DNA from: Atriophallophorus winterbourni
Lineage: Eukaryota; Platyhelminthes; Trematoda; Plagiorchiida; Microphallidae
NCBI GenBank assembly: GCA_013407085.1
Contig: JACCGJ010011118.1
Location: forward strand, 62,001 to 126,000
Direction of reading: 5' to 3'
DNA: 64,000 bases
Below the pieces are notes generated by a model. The model saw only the letters and a program-made list of their open reading frames with translations. It ran no database searches and was not told the DNA's origin. Of this stretch, positions 47,060-58,334 are shown one piece after another (the first letter of the stretch is position 1; each line of letters begins with the position of its first letter). The position numbers and the translations under genes were made by a program.

Positions 47060-47425
47060 AGCTTAAACTGTTTTCCAAATTCGCATAAAGCCGCCACAGA
47101 TTATGCATTGTGTAGCTAACAGCATACAACATTGATTTGCTACTGGTAATGTTTCTTGTTTCTCTATTTCTCATATCTGCCTAGGCCTGGGCAACCTGAC
47201 AGTAATATCGCCCAGGTGCAGTCTCTGACTGTGCGGCACTTTGCCTGGATCAGGCTTGTGCCTTCATGCCATACTTCATACCATACCGGTAATGTGCTGC
47301 AGGCGGAAACACACTGAAGTCTTACTGTCATTTCTATTTTCTTTTCTAGATGAGTATAGCCCTGAACAACGTGACAGTACCTTAGCCAACACGATGTCTA
47401 GGACTGTACTTTTTTTACTTTTACT
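47060..47425 (-). repeat. Two adjacent family R repeats, minus orientation
   Basis: The first ends in GCCTGGATCAGGCTTGTGC at about 47270 followed by a CATACCATACC run; the second, lacking its far end, follows to about 47420. The run of CATA-like repeats marks the junction. Confidence 0.6.
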
Positions 47426-47451
47426 TTTGTGCGGCTGGCTCCACGGGTGGA

Positions 47452-47850
47452 TTAGCCGGCTTCATTGATGTCTCGGATCGCACCAGCCCACGAACGTCGA
47501 TTGGAGGCGAGATCGTTGCAGATTGTGATCCAGTCTTGTTCCCACCTGCGAACTCCGTAGACGGTACGCAGACCCAGGGTGTCTACATCCTCTTTCACAG
47601 TTGACAGCCAGGTTTTCACTTGACCACCTTGCCGCCGACGCCAGGTGCGAACGGGTTTGGGGTCCAGGACGAGTTTTGGAAGTGCTGTGTCTGTCTTTCG
47701 GAGGACGTGGCCAAACCATTGCAGCCTTCGCCGTTGTATGTGAGCGGAAAGTGGAGGTAGTCCGCTACAACGCTCTCGTACGGCTGCATTAGATACTCGG
47801 TCAGTATATCGGATGCCCAAGATTACCCTGAGGCACCAATGGTCGAACAC
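47452..47850 (-). pseudogene. RTE ORF C-terminal segment
   Basis: The frame of 132 codons has F-D-H-W-C-L-R, R-R-L-Q-W-F-G-H-V-L-R and a W-A-G-A-I-R-D ending. It is the tail of the 47440-50990 element. Confidence 0.75.
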
Positions 47851-48026
47851 TTCTAATGTGCGTACATCCTGTGACCTTAAAGGCCATGTCTCGCATCAAT
47901 AAAGCAGTACAGGGCGGATCGCTGCTTGATAAACACGCGTCTTAGTTTTTAGGCTGATCCCGGTCTTGCGCCAAAGGGTGCCTTTCAACTGCAAAAACGC
48001 TTTACGAGCACGATCGAACCTTAACT

Positions 48027-48968
48027 TCACTTCATCTTTCGCCTGACCATTGGGCAATATACTTGAGCCGAGATATTTAAAGACTGGAACGTATTCGATC
48101 GGACAACCCTGGACGCGAAGTGGCTGGATGCCTGGTGTGTCGGAATAAAAAATGCCTTGGTCTTAGCCGCGTTTATCTCAAGACCGACTTTCGCGGCAGT
48201 GGCACTAATGCGGTCTAAAACTCTTTGCAGCCTTTCGGTATTGTCTCCCAGAACGACTATATCGTCAGCGTAGTCAAGGTCGGAAATGCATAGATCCGTT
48301 AAAATTTGCACCCCTTGATAGTCTGTTAACGCCTGGTTCATTATCCAGTCTACGACATAGTTAAACATAACCGGCGACAGCAGGCAACCTTGCCTGACTC
48401 ATGTGTGCAAGTTAAATTCACGCGATTCTTCACCGTAGACACGAACCCGTGCTCTTGTAGAGCTGTAATAGGCTCTGATTAGGTTGACGAGCTTTAATGG
48501 AACCCCATCCGCTAGCATGATGTCCCATAAACAACCACGGTCTACGGAGTCGAAGGCGGCGCGGAAGTCAATAAAGCAAGCTATCGTTTGCTGTTGATAC
48601 CGTGCACGGTGCTCGAGAATCCTGCGTAAAGTAAATATTTGATCTACGCAACCCATCCCAGGGCGAAATCCACCTTGGTTAACTCTGGTGCGCAGATTTC
48701 TTTCGGCGGAGAACCGATTACGCAGGAGCGTTGCAAACACTTTAGCAGCGGTGTCGATTAGACTTATTCCGCGGTAATTGGAGCACACAGATTTATCTCC
48801 ACGTTTCGGCAGTGGTAGAATGATAGACAGCCCCCAGTCTGATGGGAAAACTTCCGTCTCCCAGATCGAACAAAACAGCCGATGTAGCGGAGATAATAAT
48901 ACGTCGGCACAGGCTTTAATAAGTTCAACGGAAATTCCGTCCTCACCTGGTGGTTTACCATTCTGCAT
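48027..48968 (-). pseudogene. RTE reverse transcriptase core with one nonsense codon
   Basis: The order is G-K-P-P-G-E-D-G, N-Y-R-G-I-S-L-I, Q-G-G-F-R-P-G-M-G, C-F-I-D-F-R-A-A-F-D-S-V-D-R, then a TGA at 48399-48401 where a G is expected in the L-H-T-G-V-R-Q-G motif, and then L-S-P-V-M-F-N-Y-V-V and D-L-D-Y-A-D-D in the same frame. The catalytic residues are intact. Confidence 0.85.
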
Positions 48969-49759
48969 TCGTCGTAAAACACTTGATATCTCGTATTCTG
49001 ATGGTGCCTCGCAGTTGACCGGGTATTCACAGTGAATACTGCATTGATAGATGACGGGCGGTTCAGTAGCTGACTGAAGTGCTCAACCCACCTATCTATC
49101 TTTTGATGAAGGTCAAATATCATCTGTCCTGACGAATCTCGAAGATTCGTACAAAAACCACAGCTTCCAGATGCTCTGCGAATCAGGCGAATCAGTCGTC
49201 CAAAGTCTCCTATACTTGTTGCGGCTTCCATTTCGGATGCAGTTTCCACCCAATATAGCTGACGATCCTTGCGGGCTGATCGTGTAGCAGCTCTCCTAAG
49301 GAGGCGATAATCAGATGCACCATGCATTCGGGCGTCTCTTGCCCGGGCAGAGAGCTCGATGGTGCTCTGAGAAATCCAATCTCGTCGGCGACGAGAAGCG
49401 GTGCCTAGGATTTTTAGTGCTGCAGTCTGAGTAGCGGTCTTCAGTCTGGACCACTGTTGTTCGACTGATGCATCACTCCCATCCAACCGCTCAGCGATAT
49501 CGTCAATGAGCTTCTTACGTTGGCCCGGGTTTCCTAAGGCTTCCAAGTTTAAGCGCTTCCTAGGAGTTTTCCTTTGGCGGTTTAGCAGGCGAAGTCGGAG
49601 CTTTGCGCGAAAAAGTATGTGATCGGTGCCTACTGCGTTCCCTGTTTCGGCTCCACGATAGGACCTACAGTCGAGCACCGAAGACATCCAACGTGCGCGA
49701 ATTAGAACATAATCGATCTGGTTCGCCGTTCTACCAGCGTTCGAGTACCATGTGACCAA
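48764..49759 (-). pseudogene. RTE endonuclease C-terminal part and linker
   Basis: The frame is open for 331 codons and holds the last endonuclease motifs, a basic linker with R-D-W-I-S-Q-S-T-I-E-L, and W-V-E-H-F-S-Q-L-L before the frameshift near 49.0 kb into the RT frame at 48968. Confidence 0.75.
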
Positions 49760-49854
49760 GTGTTTTTTAGGGTGCTGGAATTTAGTGTTACAGACGCATA
49801 GGTGATTGTAGGCCGCAAACTCGATCAGTCGATCGCCATTCGCGCAGCGCTGCC

Positions 49855-50486
49855 CTAGGCCAAATTTCCCAGGATTCGGTTTGTTGCGGAATCTGCTGAT
49901 CCTGTACGAGCGTTCCAGTCACCAGCCACAACCAGTACGTCGTTTCCAGCAACTCTATCGACTACGAATTGAAGTTGGTTATAAAAGTCGTCTTTTGTAG
50001 TTTGGTCGGCTGATAGGGTTGGGGCATACACCGAAACGACTGTTATGTTCAAAGGGTGACCCCTCAGCCGGACCACCGCAATTCTGGGGATACAGGCATC
50101 CATGACATGAGTGCTTGTTTAGCATGGTCGCTGAGCGCTATCGCTACTCCATGCTGACCAGATCCATCCTCGGGCCCACTATAAAAAAGCCAATAAGTAC
50201 GATCGACTCCGGGGACCTTGATCGATTTGGATCCGTGTCCGGGAAGGCGGACCTCGGAGAGACAAGCAACATCTACTTGGTAGTCCAATAAAGAGCGCAT
50301 CGTGATTGCTTGACTACCAACATCTAGCAGTGTCCGTACGTTCCAGCATCCCAGATAAAATTCCTTACGGATATTTATGGCCCCAGCTAGCTTACTTTTC
50401 ACCCTAGCCGATGGGAGAGCCAAGGGCGCGTCGCGTCTCGGGAACGCCGTAGCAGAGAGCTGAGATATACGTTGAGACATCATCAT
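49855..50486 (-). pseudogene. RTE endonuclease N-terminal part
   Basis: The motifs are W-N-V-R-T-L-L, C-L-S-E-V-R-L, then after a frameshift near 50.08 kb V-S-V-Y-A-P-T and V-V-A-G-D-W-N-A-R-T-G. The domain continues at 49759-48764 with N-Q-I-D-Y-V-L-I and G-T-D-H-I-L-F. The pieces are in different frames. Confidence 0.8.
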
Positions 50487-51289
50487 GAAGTTTCTTGGGG
50501 ATAGTGTACAAGTGATGTCCCCAGCACCACTTGGTGCTTGTTCGAGTACACCTCTCTAGCCTTTGCACAGCCAAGTGCAATCTACAAGGCAGCAGGGAGT
50601 TGGCAGATAAACGCGCTGTGCGCCAGTTATCTACCTACGGGGCTTCTCTCCGGATTTTTCCTCGGGGTTTTCTCCCGAAGCCTTTCCCGCAATCGGGTGA
50701 CCCACAAGGCAGTGGGGGTTTGGAGTCAGGGTTTTCCTTCCCCTAGATGGATTGCCAGTAGCTGACGAGCTCCATCTGCCCGGAGCAAACTGGTTTTAAG
50801 GCGCCAGTCACCCGCCTTCGCCCCTTCTCCTGTCAGAAGAGCAGTTCCGCCGGGCTTGTGAAAGCCACTCGTGCAGGCCAGGAGTTGGACTTGGTTGTCA
50901 GAGGCTATTTGAGACGCACGCCACGTGGGAGCATTTTATAGATAGTAGGTGGCTCATTCCTACTACCACCCCCGGCTGACAACCTTTGGAACCATGTCTA
51001 CGACTGTGCAGCACATTGCTTGGATCAGGCTTGTGATTTTATACATAGAAAGCTACATTCAACCCTGAAGATACTAACTTCCAGAAGGACGGGTTCTTGT
51101 TAGATTGCGACCAACTCTTGTTTCCCGGAATGAAATAAAAAACACTCTCAAGAGACAATGTCAGACGCGTGTTCTAATCGAAAATTTTAGAATCCTGGAA
51201 ACAGTTGGCACTGAGGGATGTTAAAACCAACACTCTTGAGCGTTAAATCATTCAACTAGTGAACATACATGGATCAGAGTCGTGTGAAT

Positions 51290-51860
51290 CTATAGCGACG
51301 AGCGACCAGACTTGCATTTACTAAACTTAAGAGCCTCTGGAAGAGACGTGATTTGAGCTTGGGTCTGAAGGAAGGACAGTATTGCTATACGGGAGTGAGT
51401 GTTGGACAGTTCGCGAAGATGTTAGGAGGCGAGAGGTCTTCGACCAACGTTGTCTGCGAAGGATTGCTCACGTTCGGTGGCAACACCACGTTTGCAACTC
51501 TGAGGTCAGGCGCCGCGTCTTAGGAAGCAACGGCACTAGCCTTCAGACAGCCATTAACCGACGCCGTCTCCGCTGGTTGGGGCACGTCCTGCGCATGAAA
51601 CCAGAACGGTTACAACGCCGAGCGCTTTTTGTGTCAGCTGGTACAGACTGGAAAAAAGTGGCTGGTGGTCAGCCACTAACTTGGAAGAGTGGCTTGAAAA
51701 GGCTCACTTCTGGTTTAGCCAAGGTTTGACGAGCGCGCTTGCCTAGGTGGGGTGCAAGAGAAGGTGAGTGTTTGGCTCGGCAAATTGGCAACGATGGCAA
51801 TGAACCGACATCAATGGAAAGAGTGCATCATCTCTATTCTTCCCTGACATTCATTCTATC
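51290..51860 (+). pseudogene. RTE C-terminal fragment, plus strand
   Basis: The + strand encodes L-L-Y-G-S-E-C-W-T-V, E-V-F-D-Q-R-C-L-R-R-I, R-R-L-R-W-L-G-H-V-L-R-M and a stop near 51.73 kb. It is the 3' end of an RTE element in the opposite orientation to its neighbours. Confidence 0.75.
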
Positions 51861-53698
51861 GGTCATAAACCAACTTGGAAAAAAACTTTACAAAATCAAT
51901 ACATACTAGCTAGCTTGTTCAGTATCGCCAGTGCATCTGATTACGAGTCGAAGAGCTGAGCTATGTCATCAGCATAGTCCAGGTCGAGAAGATTGCAACC
52001 TGATATTATTGTAAACCCTAACGCATCCGGGTGTATGAGCATAACGTGCACGTAGTATGTTGACATATTTTTGCGGAACGCCTTTGCACAGCAAGGTGTT
52101 AAACAAGACATTTTGATCGACTTAATCAAATGCTCCTTGAAGTCTCAAAAAATGGCGATTGTCGGCTGTCGATAAGTGTGCGTAGTTCTAAGAGTAAAAA
52201 TGTGGTCGGCGCATAATCTGTCAGGTAGAGAGTCAGTTTGCTGCTCTCGGATTTGCGATTCCCAATGCGCTAATAATCTTGTAATGATGGGAGTGAGACT
52301 TATCCCACGATGATTAGAGCAGGAGCTTCGCACAACTTTTTTAAATATCGGTATGATAACCGATTCTCCCCAACTTTGAGGGACGGATTCTGACAGCTAC
52401 ACTTCACAGAGTGAGATCGCCAAATGTATTGATTAGGAATTGGCAACCTTCCTTGAACAAAGAATCGTTTCATGGATGCAATACATGCTTTAATTTCTAA
52501 ATCACTAAGGGGATTTACGCTAACAGGCCAAGGATCATACTGCTTCAAATGAGGTGATGAATCCGTCAAGGGCAGTCAGATGAATTGTTCTTAAAAATGT
52601 TCAGCCCAGTGTGAGAGACAGCGATCCTTATTAGTGATAAGAGTAACGTCTAATTCAGCAATAGTCTTATTCAGTCCTTTGTTCGTAGGGCCCGTCGGTC
52701 GAATAAGTAGGAAGAGTTTTTACACGTTACCAGCATTATTTGCTATTTCCATTTGTTCGACCTTATTTAGCCACAACTTTTCTGTCTAGTCTTAAGCTCC
52801 ATTTAAGTTCATTCCTTACGCGTCTACGCTTTGCAGTGTCCAGGACCATAAGGCATTTGAGGTTGATGGTATGGAATTTCTATAGAGCGCTGTGAAATCC
52901 AGTAGGACTTTGGGGTTGATTGTGTAGTCCCACAGGCTGATATTGCCACGTCCCGCATAATACCTGCTATCTTGTTCCATATTTGATCGGTAGTTGCACA
53001 CAAAGCAACTGGGAGGGAGCTACTCAAGGTGGTCCTACAAATTTCTTGAAATGCAGGCTGAGAGAATTTTTCATACACATGCGTTTTTTATTTGAAGGCT
53101 TCGTACCGGAAAATTAACGAGAACCTACATCGCACATGATCTGAATCTATGCAAGTATTCTAAAAGGAGCGGCGGTCCTCAATGCAACCTCAGCAGCGAA
53201 CACTTATGGCGATATGGTCGATTTGAGCCGAAGATTGGCTTTCGTCCGGCAAGCGCCATGTTGCACATCGGCATCTTTTATGGTGAAAGGAAATACTGTT
53301 AACGAATAATCGAGATTGTGAACAGAATTTCATGAACCGTTCATCATTATCTGTGCAATGGCTTTCAAAACCGAACATGGCACCTAATTGGGATTCAGAG
53401 GTATCTAAGCGACCCAGTCTGGCATTCATATCTCCCACTAAGACGACAATATCTGAGCTTGTTGCACGTTACAAAAGAGCGTAAAGATTGTCGTAGAAGG
53501 TGTTCTTTTTGTCGTCGGAATTGGTTTTAGTCGGGGCCTAAGTTGCTATAATAAACAAGCATCACTGAATAGATTTGGAGTTGGATCTAATATTAGTGGC
53601 TAGTCTAACTGCGCACATCTTGTTATTGCAAGGAATCCAATCAATTAAACAGGATTACGCAAGTAAATTCATCACTATGAAAAACACCTGCCTGTCCT

Positions 53699-53921
53699 GC
53701 AATCCTCATAATCATCATCATGAAGTACAAGTCTGGAGCCAGACAAAGTGCCAAGCAATATGAAGCAGGAAAAGCAGATAAGCAAGTGCGTGAAAAGGGG
53801 AAAGGCAAGCGGAATATGCGAAAGCAAATGTGTAAAAAGCAGCTGGGTTTCGTAGTTTCACTGTATGCGATTTTGTGATATTTGTTTTGTTTATATTTTT
53901 CCCTACCAAAGAATATCCGCA
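53699..53921. mobile_element. Short insertion in old RTE copy
   Basis: The segment has no counterpart at 38330-38345 of the intact copy, and the pentamer GCAAT occurs at both junctions (about 53698 and 53921). It starts with an ATCATCATCAT run, like the tail of RTE elements. It may be a truncated RTE-dependent retroposon. Confidence 0.5.
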
Positions 53922-54004
53922 ATAGCATCTACAGAATCAACGGACAAGCACAAAAATTAGTGAGTTGAAGGGTTTGGGGCAGTAAGATTAGTACATTACT
54001 TTTG

Positions 54005-54350
54005 TGCGACTATTTCCTCCTGGAGGATGAGTCGGCTTCAATGAAGATTCTTGGGAATTTGGGTACGAAGCGGCGTCCTCGGCACCACTCGGCGTTTGTT
54101 TAAGTCAGCTTCTGTAGCCTTTGCACAACAAAGTGCAACCTGCAAGGAAGTAGGGAGTTGCTAGAAAGAGGTGGTGTGCATTACTTAACCGTCTGCCAGA
54201 CTCTGTTTCAGATTTTTAATCAGGGTTTTCTCCCGAGGCCGTTCCCGCGATCGGGTTTCCCGCAAAGCAGCGGAGGTTGAAAATCAGTGTTTTCCTTTCC
54301 TTATATGAAATGCCCTCCCCACTGCCACCCCCGGCTATGACAACCTTTGG
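54005..54350. repeat. RTE 5'-region repeat inserted in old RTE copy
   Basis: The blocks AGCCTTTGCACA, GTTTTCTCCCGA and CCACCCCCGGCT match 50500-50990 in the same order. It has no counterpart in the 35236 element. Confidence 0.55.
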
Positions 54351-55104
54351 AAGATTAGTAATTATAGACGGATCATATAAGCGCATTTCGATGAACAGCA
54401 AGCATAATTAGTTCGAATATCTATGGTAAGAGCTAATGCAGCTTGCTGTCTTATTTGTTTGAGGGTTCTGACATTCATGGCTGCGATGTGAGCAGAGGTC
54501 CGTGGTGTCAGGAGGTGATCTGCACGTACGCGAATAGAGGATGTTCCAACATGTTCAAAGCGGTTTATTCTAAAGCTGGGCTTGACAGAAGGAGAGTTGT
54601 TAAGAGTGGAATGGAGAAACAGTTTGAAGAGTAGGGCCAGCAGTAACTTGTTTTCGCATACCCGCCCTGCTGTATAAAACAGGTAAGGCGACCCTGTTTA
54701 TTGTGCGCGACGATCAACGCACTATGGAGTTGAGTTTTGTAGTTATAGTCATAGTGATTCATCTACAGCCACAATCAATGCATTGAAAAGGGTTTTCAGA
54801 GTTCTCGTACATTTTGAAGCGAAAACAAGAGTGAAAAACCAAAACATTTTTTATTAATCTTTTCACTTCGTGACTTCGTACATAATTCATTTAGTCGAAA
54901 TCTCAGGGAGCTGTTTGATTAAGCTCATTCTATTTCAAGCCTCGATTATAAAAACGTCAACCCAAAAGAGAAACCGTACAATTCTTAACGTACGTTTGTC
55001 GCATACAAGATATCAACCGACAAAATAAACTTTGATAGGAACTGTCCGGCAGTATTCCATCAAAAGAAAATTTGCACTATTGATTGTTTTATCAGCCATT
55101 TACA

Positions 55105-55360
55105 GCCATGTGCACGGATGTGCAATCATGCGGTACTTTTGTGCTGTGGCTAACACCTCGCTAAATTAATTGGCCACAGGTAGTGAGCTGCATACTGAAA
55201 TAAGCTGGAGTCTCACTATAATTTTCATTTTTATTTTTTATCTCATATCTGTAGAGACCTAGGCAACCTGACAGTATCTCAGCCCATGTACGGTCCGTGA
55301 CTGCGGCACTTTGCCTGGGCCAGGCTAGTGCTTTCATACATCATACATACATACATGTGC
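55105..55360 (-). repeat. Family R repeat, full length
   Basis: It runs from GCACGGATGTGCAATC to GGCTAGTGCTTTCATAC, then a (CATA)n run. Confidence 0.7.
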
Positions 55361-55369
55361 TATCTTATT

Positions 55370-56750
55370 TAGTTACCCATTACTTTTGTGTTGACGACTC
55401 CACTGGAAAATTAGACGGGTTCTGTTAGGAGGGTAACCTCCGAACGTACATTATGTAATAGTTGGCAGTTTACATAATCTTTTCCATTTTTCAGCTTGTC
55501 ATTGGTGCTTTTGTACTTTAGCAGTTAAAAAAATTAAAAGATGATGAGCTACTACTATTACTACTATTAGTTGAGGAAACGATGTTCGTACGGACACAAC
55601 AAATTGAGTTTATGACTAAGTTCAGTATCAGTATCAGTATCACAGGGCGATAGTCGACCAAGTCGAAACGAGTGACCAGATTCTTTCGGAGGTGTGTTTG
55701 AAAACACCCACCACTACCAGGATTGATTCGTAAGTAACACAGGCCAGTGCAAAATCCATATTGCTGCCAACAGTATGCAAAAGAGGAAGGCCTGCTACTA
55801 TTGATGAAATTTTTCACAGTTTCTTTGAAAGGGAATAATTTGGAAGTACAAAGAATACCAACAAAAACAGAAAAAGACGTGGTAAAATATTTAAACGATG
55901 CGCAACTTCAGATCAAGTTCAAGTTCAGTTCAGATTGCACTAGACAGTAAGTGTCTAACTAGCTAATTGAGCGTCCAGAACCTCTTTCGGTGAAAAAGTG
56001 CAGCGAAGCACACATTACTGCGAAATTTGTTTTTTTTTCGTTTGAAATCTTCGACGATCACGACGCCAAGAGATTATCCGGCTTGTAATTAGGGACACCG
56101 CGTTGTAACCCATACTGGAAAAATAAAAGCAGTTTTCTCTTCACCAGCATGGTAAGAGGTCAGCTGAAGTAGAATCGTGTATAAAAATACAGAAAACTCT
56201 AGCATTTGCATGATTTACGGGATAACGCTAAAAGGTGAGCTAACTAAGCTTGTATAGCAATTAGGGAGTGTATGTAGTGGATAGTGAGGAATGGATTCTG
56301 AGGCTGCGTGTATTCCAGTTATATCCACATACAATTTTGACTGCGATACAATAACAAAAGAACAAAAACCGTGCGTGGACAAAGAGTTAATTGTAATTAA
56401 TGACTGAGTTGATTATGTACAAACGGTATTCAAAAGGTGAACGTCGTTCACTGAGTTAACCAACCAAAATCGGTGAAATGTGAAGATAAATCAATATGGC
56501 GTTATGGGCAATCGAATCGAAACGATTATGGCTAATTTACCAAATATAGATGATAGAAAATATAAGACTGTAGAAATTGCTATAGAATTCCACTCCTAGA
56601 GCGTCGAAGAATAAAAAGACGCTCGAAAAAAAACATTAGGTTATAAAATCATTAAACATTTGGGAAAAATGTACCCTAAGACCTGAACGTGTTTGTCTGT
56701 CGGTTGGTTTGAGACACGAACGTAATGGGGGGTTATTAGGGGTAAGGTTG
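55370..56750. other. Non-coding stretch between repeats and Gypsy element
   Basis: Contains ACT and CAGTAT short tandem runs near 55.55-55.65 kb. I could not identify the 3' LTR of the Gypsy element here. No coding sequence is supported. Confidence 0.4.
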
Positions 56751-56758
56751 GTTTCTGA

Positions 56759-57606
56759 TTAATTAGTTGAAGGGACGTGTTTGTCAGTAGTAGACGTCTG
56801 TGGAGCAACGTTTTGGGTATTTGCTTTCACTTCCGACGTTAATTCTGCATAAGCGACTTTCAGACGATCGATATTGAATGTTTCTCTTGATCCATTCCGG
56901 TCAATAACGAAATACTTGGGATGCCTGCTGACAACCTTGTACAGACCAGTATACGGTGGTTGAAGTGGTCGTCGTACATGATGAGCGCGCACAAACACAA
57001 AGTCGCAGGTAGACAAGTCGGTTGGGATATAGAACGGTTGAGTGTGTTTGCGAGTTAGGATAGCTCGTAATGATGTCATGAAGATGCGAAGGCGACTGAC
57101 ATATTGTGAAGCTGTAAGATCTTTTGGTGAATCGGAAGATGTCAGGAATTCGCCATGTCGGTTGAGTTGACTTCCGTACACCATCTCTGCAGCTGAGCAA
57201 CCAATGTCTTCTTTCACGGTGGTACGAATACCAAGAAGCACCAAGGGCAATGACTCAGATCAACGTTCTGAATTCCCGTGACTCATGTTTGCGGTTGAGT
57301 TGCCGGTGAAATCTTTCGACTTAGCCATTTGGAGAAGGTATGGTCGGCTGTAGTCTGTATGTGCTTTGTACCGAGTGTTCTATTCAATTCCCGAAAAAGC
57401 GTTGACAGAGATTAGGAAGCTCTGTTAGTGGAAATAGTAATCGGTACACCAAAGTTGCTGATCCGATGTTGAAGGAAAGCTTTCGCATCTGTTTCTGCAC
57501 TGATATCTTGGATGGCTACAGCCAATGGCCAACGTGTAAAACAGTTAACGCATGTCAATATATAGGAGCAACCGTTAGAGACCTCTAACGGACTAACGAG
57601 ATCCAA
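56759..57606 (-). pseudogene. Gypsy integrase
   Basis: 57606-57412 carries the catalytic core start (M-D-L-V-S-P-L) and a N-F-G-V-P block, where the expected second catalytic D reads N (S-T-N-R). After broken sequence, 57250-56759 carries P-L-V-L-L-G-I-R-T and the C-terminal Y-K-V-V-S-R-H-x-K-Y-F and N-I-D-R-L-K-V-A-Y-A motifs. The enzyme would join element DNA to the genome but is inactive here. Confidence 0.8.
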
Positions 57607-57825
57607 GTGAACATGCTGAAAGCGCTCCGTAGCAGGTGGAAAAACAAAATGGGAACTGATGATGTAACGTTGGAGTTTGCTTTGTTTACATTGAAGGCAA
57701 CTCTTGGTCCAAAGTTGAATGTCATTTATGCATGTCAGACCAATGATAACGAGAGCTAATCAGCTTTCGAGTAGCTTTTACTCCGAGTTGTAATAAACCA
57801 TATAAACGCTTGAATACCGTGAGTC

Positions 57826-58317
57826 TCAAATCTGATGGAACAATTGTACGGGCTTCACCATAGGCATGTCACAAACCAGATAAGAATTGGAATAAGCTAT
57901 CGGAATACGGCGGATTAAACATGATTGTGAAGTGATCTGCCGGTTTATCACATGATCATTTTGCTGCGAATGTGCTGATTGCTGAAAGTCGATTTCAGGC
58001 AGGTCAATAGCACTTAACTGAATTCGAGAGAAAGTATCCGCAACTGTGTTTAACGAGCCAGAAAGATATCGAATGTCGCTCATGAATTGTGAGATATAAT
58101 CCAGTTGGCTTTTTTCTCGATGAGAATATCGATCCGATGGTGCAGAAAGAGCAAACGTTAAGGGCTTGTGATCGGTCCATACTGTGAAATCACGGCATAC
58201 GAGCAAGTATCTAAAATGTCGTATAGCATAATAGAAAGCCAGTAACTCCCGACCAAACGTACTGTATCGAGTTTGAGATTGTTGAAGACGACGAGATGAT
58301 GAGTCTACAGCCCTCAA
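57826..58317 (-). pseudogene. Gypsy RNase H domain
   Basis: It retains Q-T-R-Y-S-T-F-G-R-E-L-L-A, H-F-R-Y-L-L and T-D-H-K-P-L-T-F-A-L. Upstream it is cut from the rest of RT by the 58335-60545 insertion. Confidence 0.85.
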
Positions 58318-58334
58318 ATCCAGTAAAAAACAGA

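Larger units (their letters stand above)
47440..50990 (-). mobile_element. Second RTE-clade retrotransposon, moderately decayed
   Basis: Endonuclease and RT domains are arranged as in the 35236 element but form a separate subfamily. The 5' region (50500-50990) contains a G+C-rich segment that recurs at 54005-54350. Breaks include a frameshift near 50.08 kb, a gap near 49.8 kb, a frameshift near 49.0 kb and an in-frame stop at 48399-48401. Confidence 0.85.
51905..54780 (-). mobile_element. Old RTE copy of the 35236-39069 family
   Basis: It aligns in order with 36305-38800, with many substitutions, small deletions and two nested insertions (53699-53921 and 54005-54350). Its 3' end is missing beyond the Y-A-D-D region. 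The catalytic Y-A-D-D region is still recognisable near 51.95 kb as L-D-Y-A-D-D-I. Confidence 0.8.
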
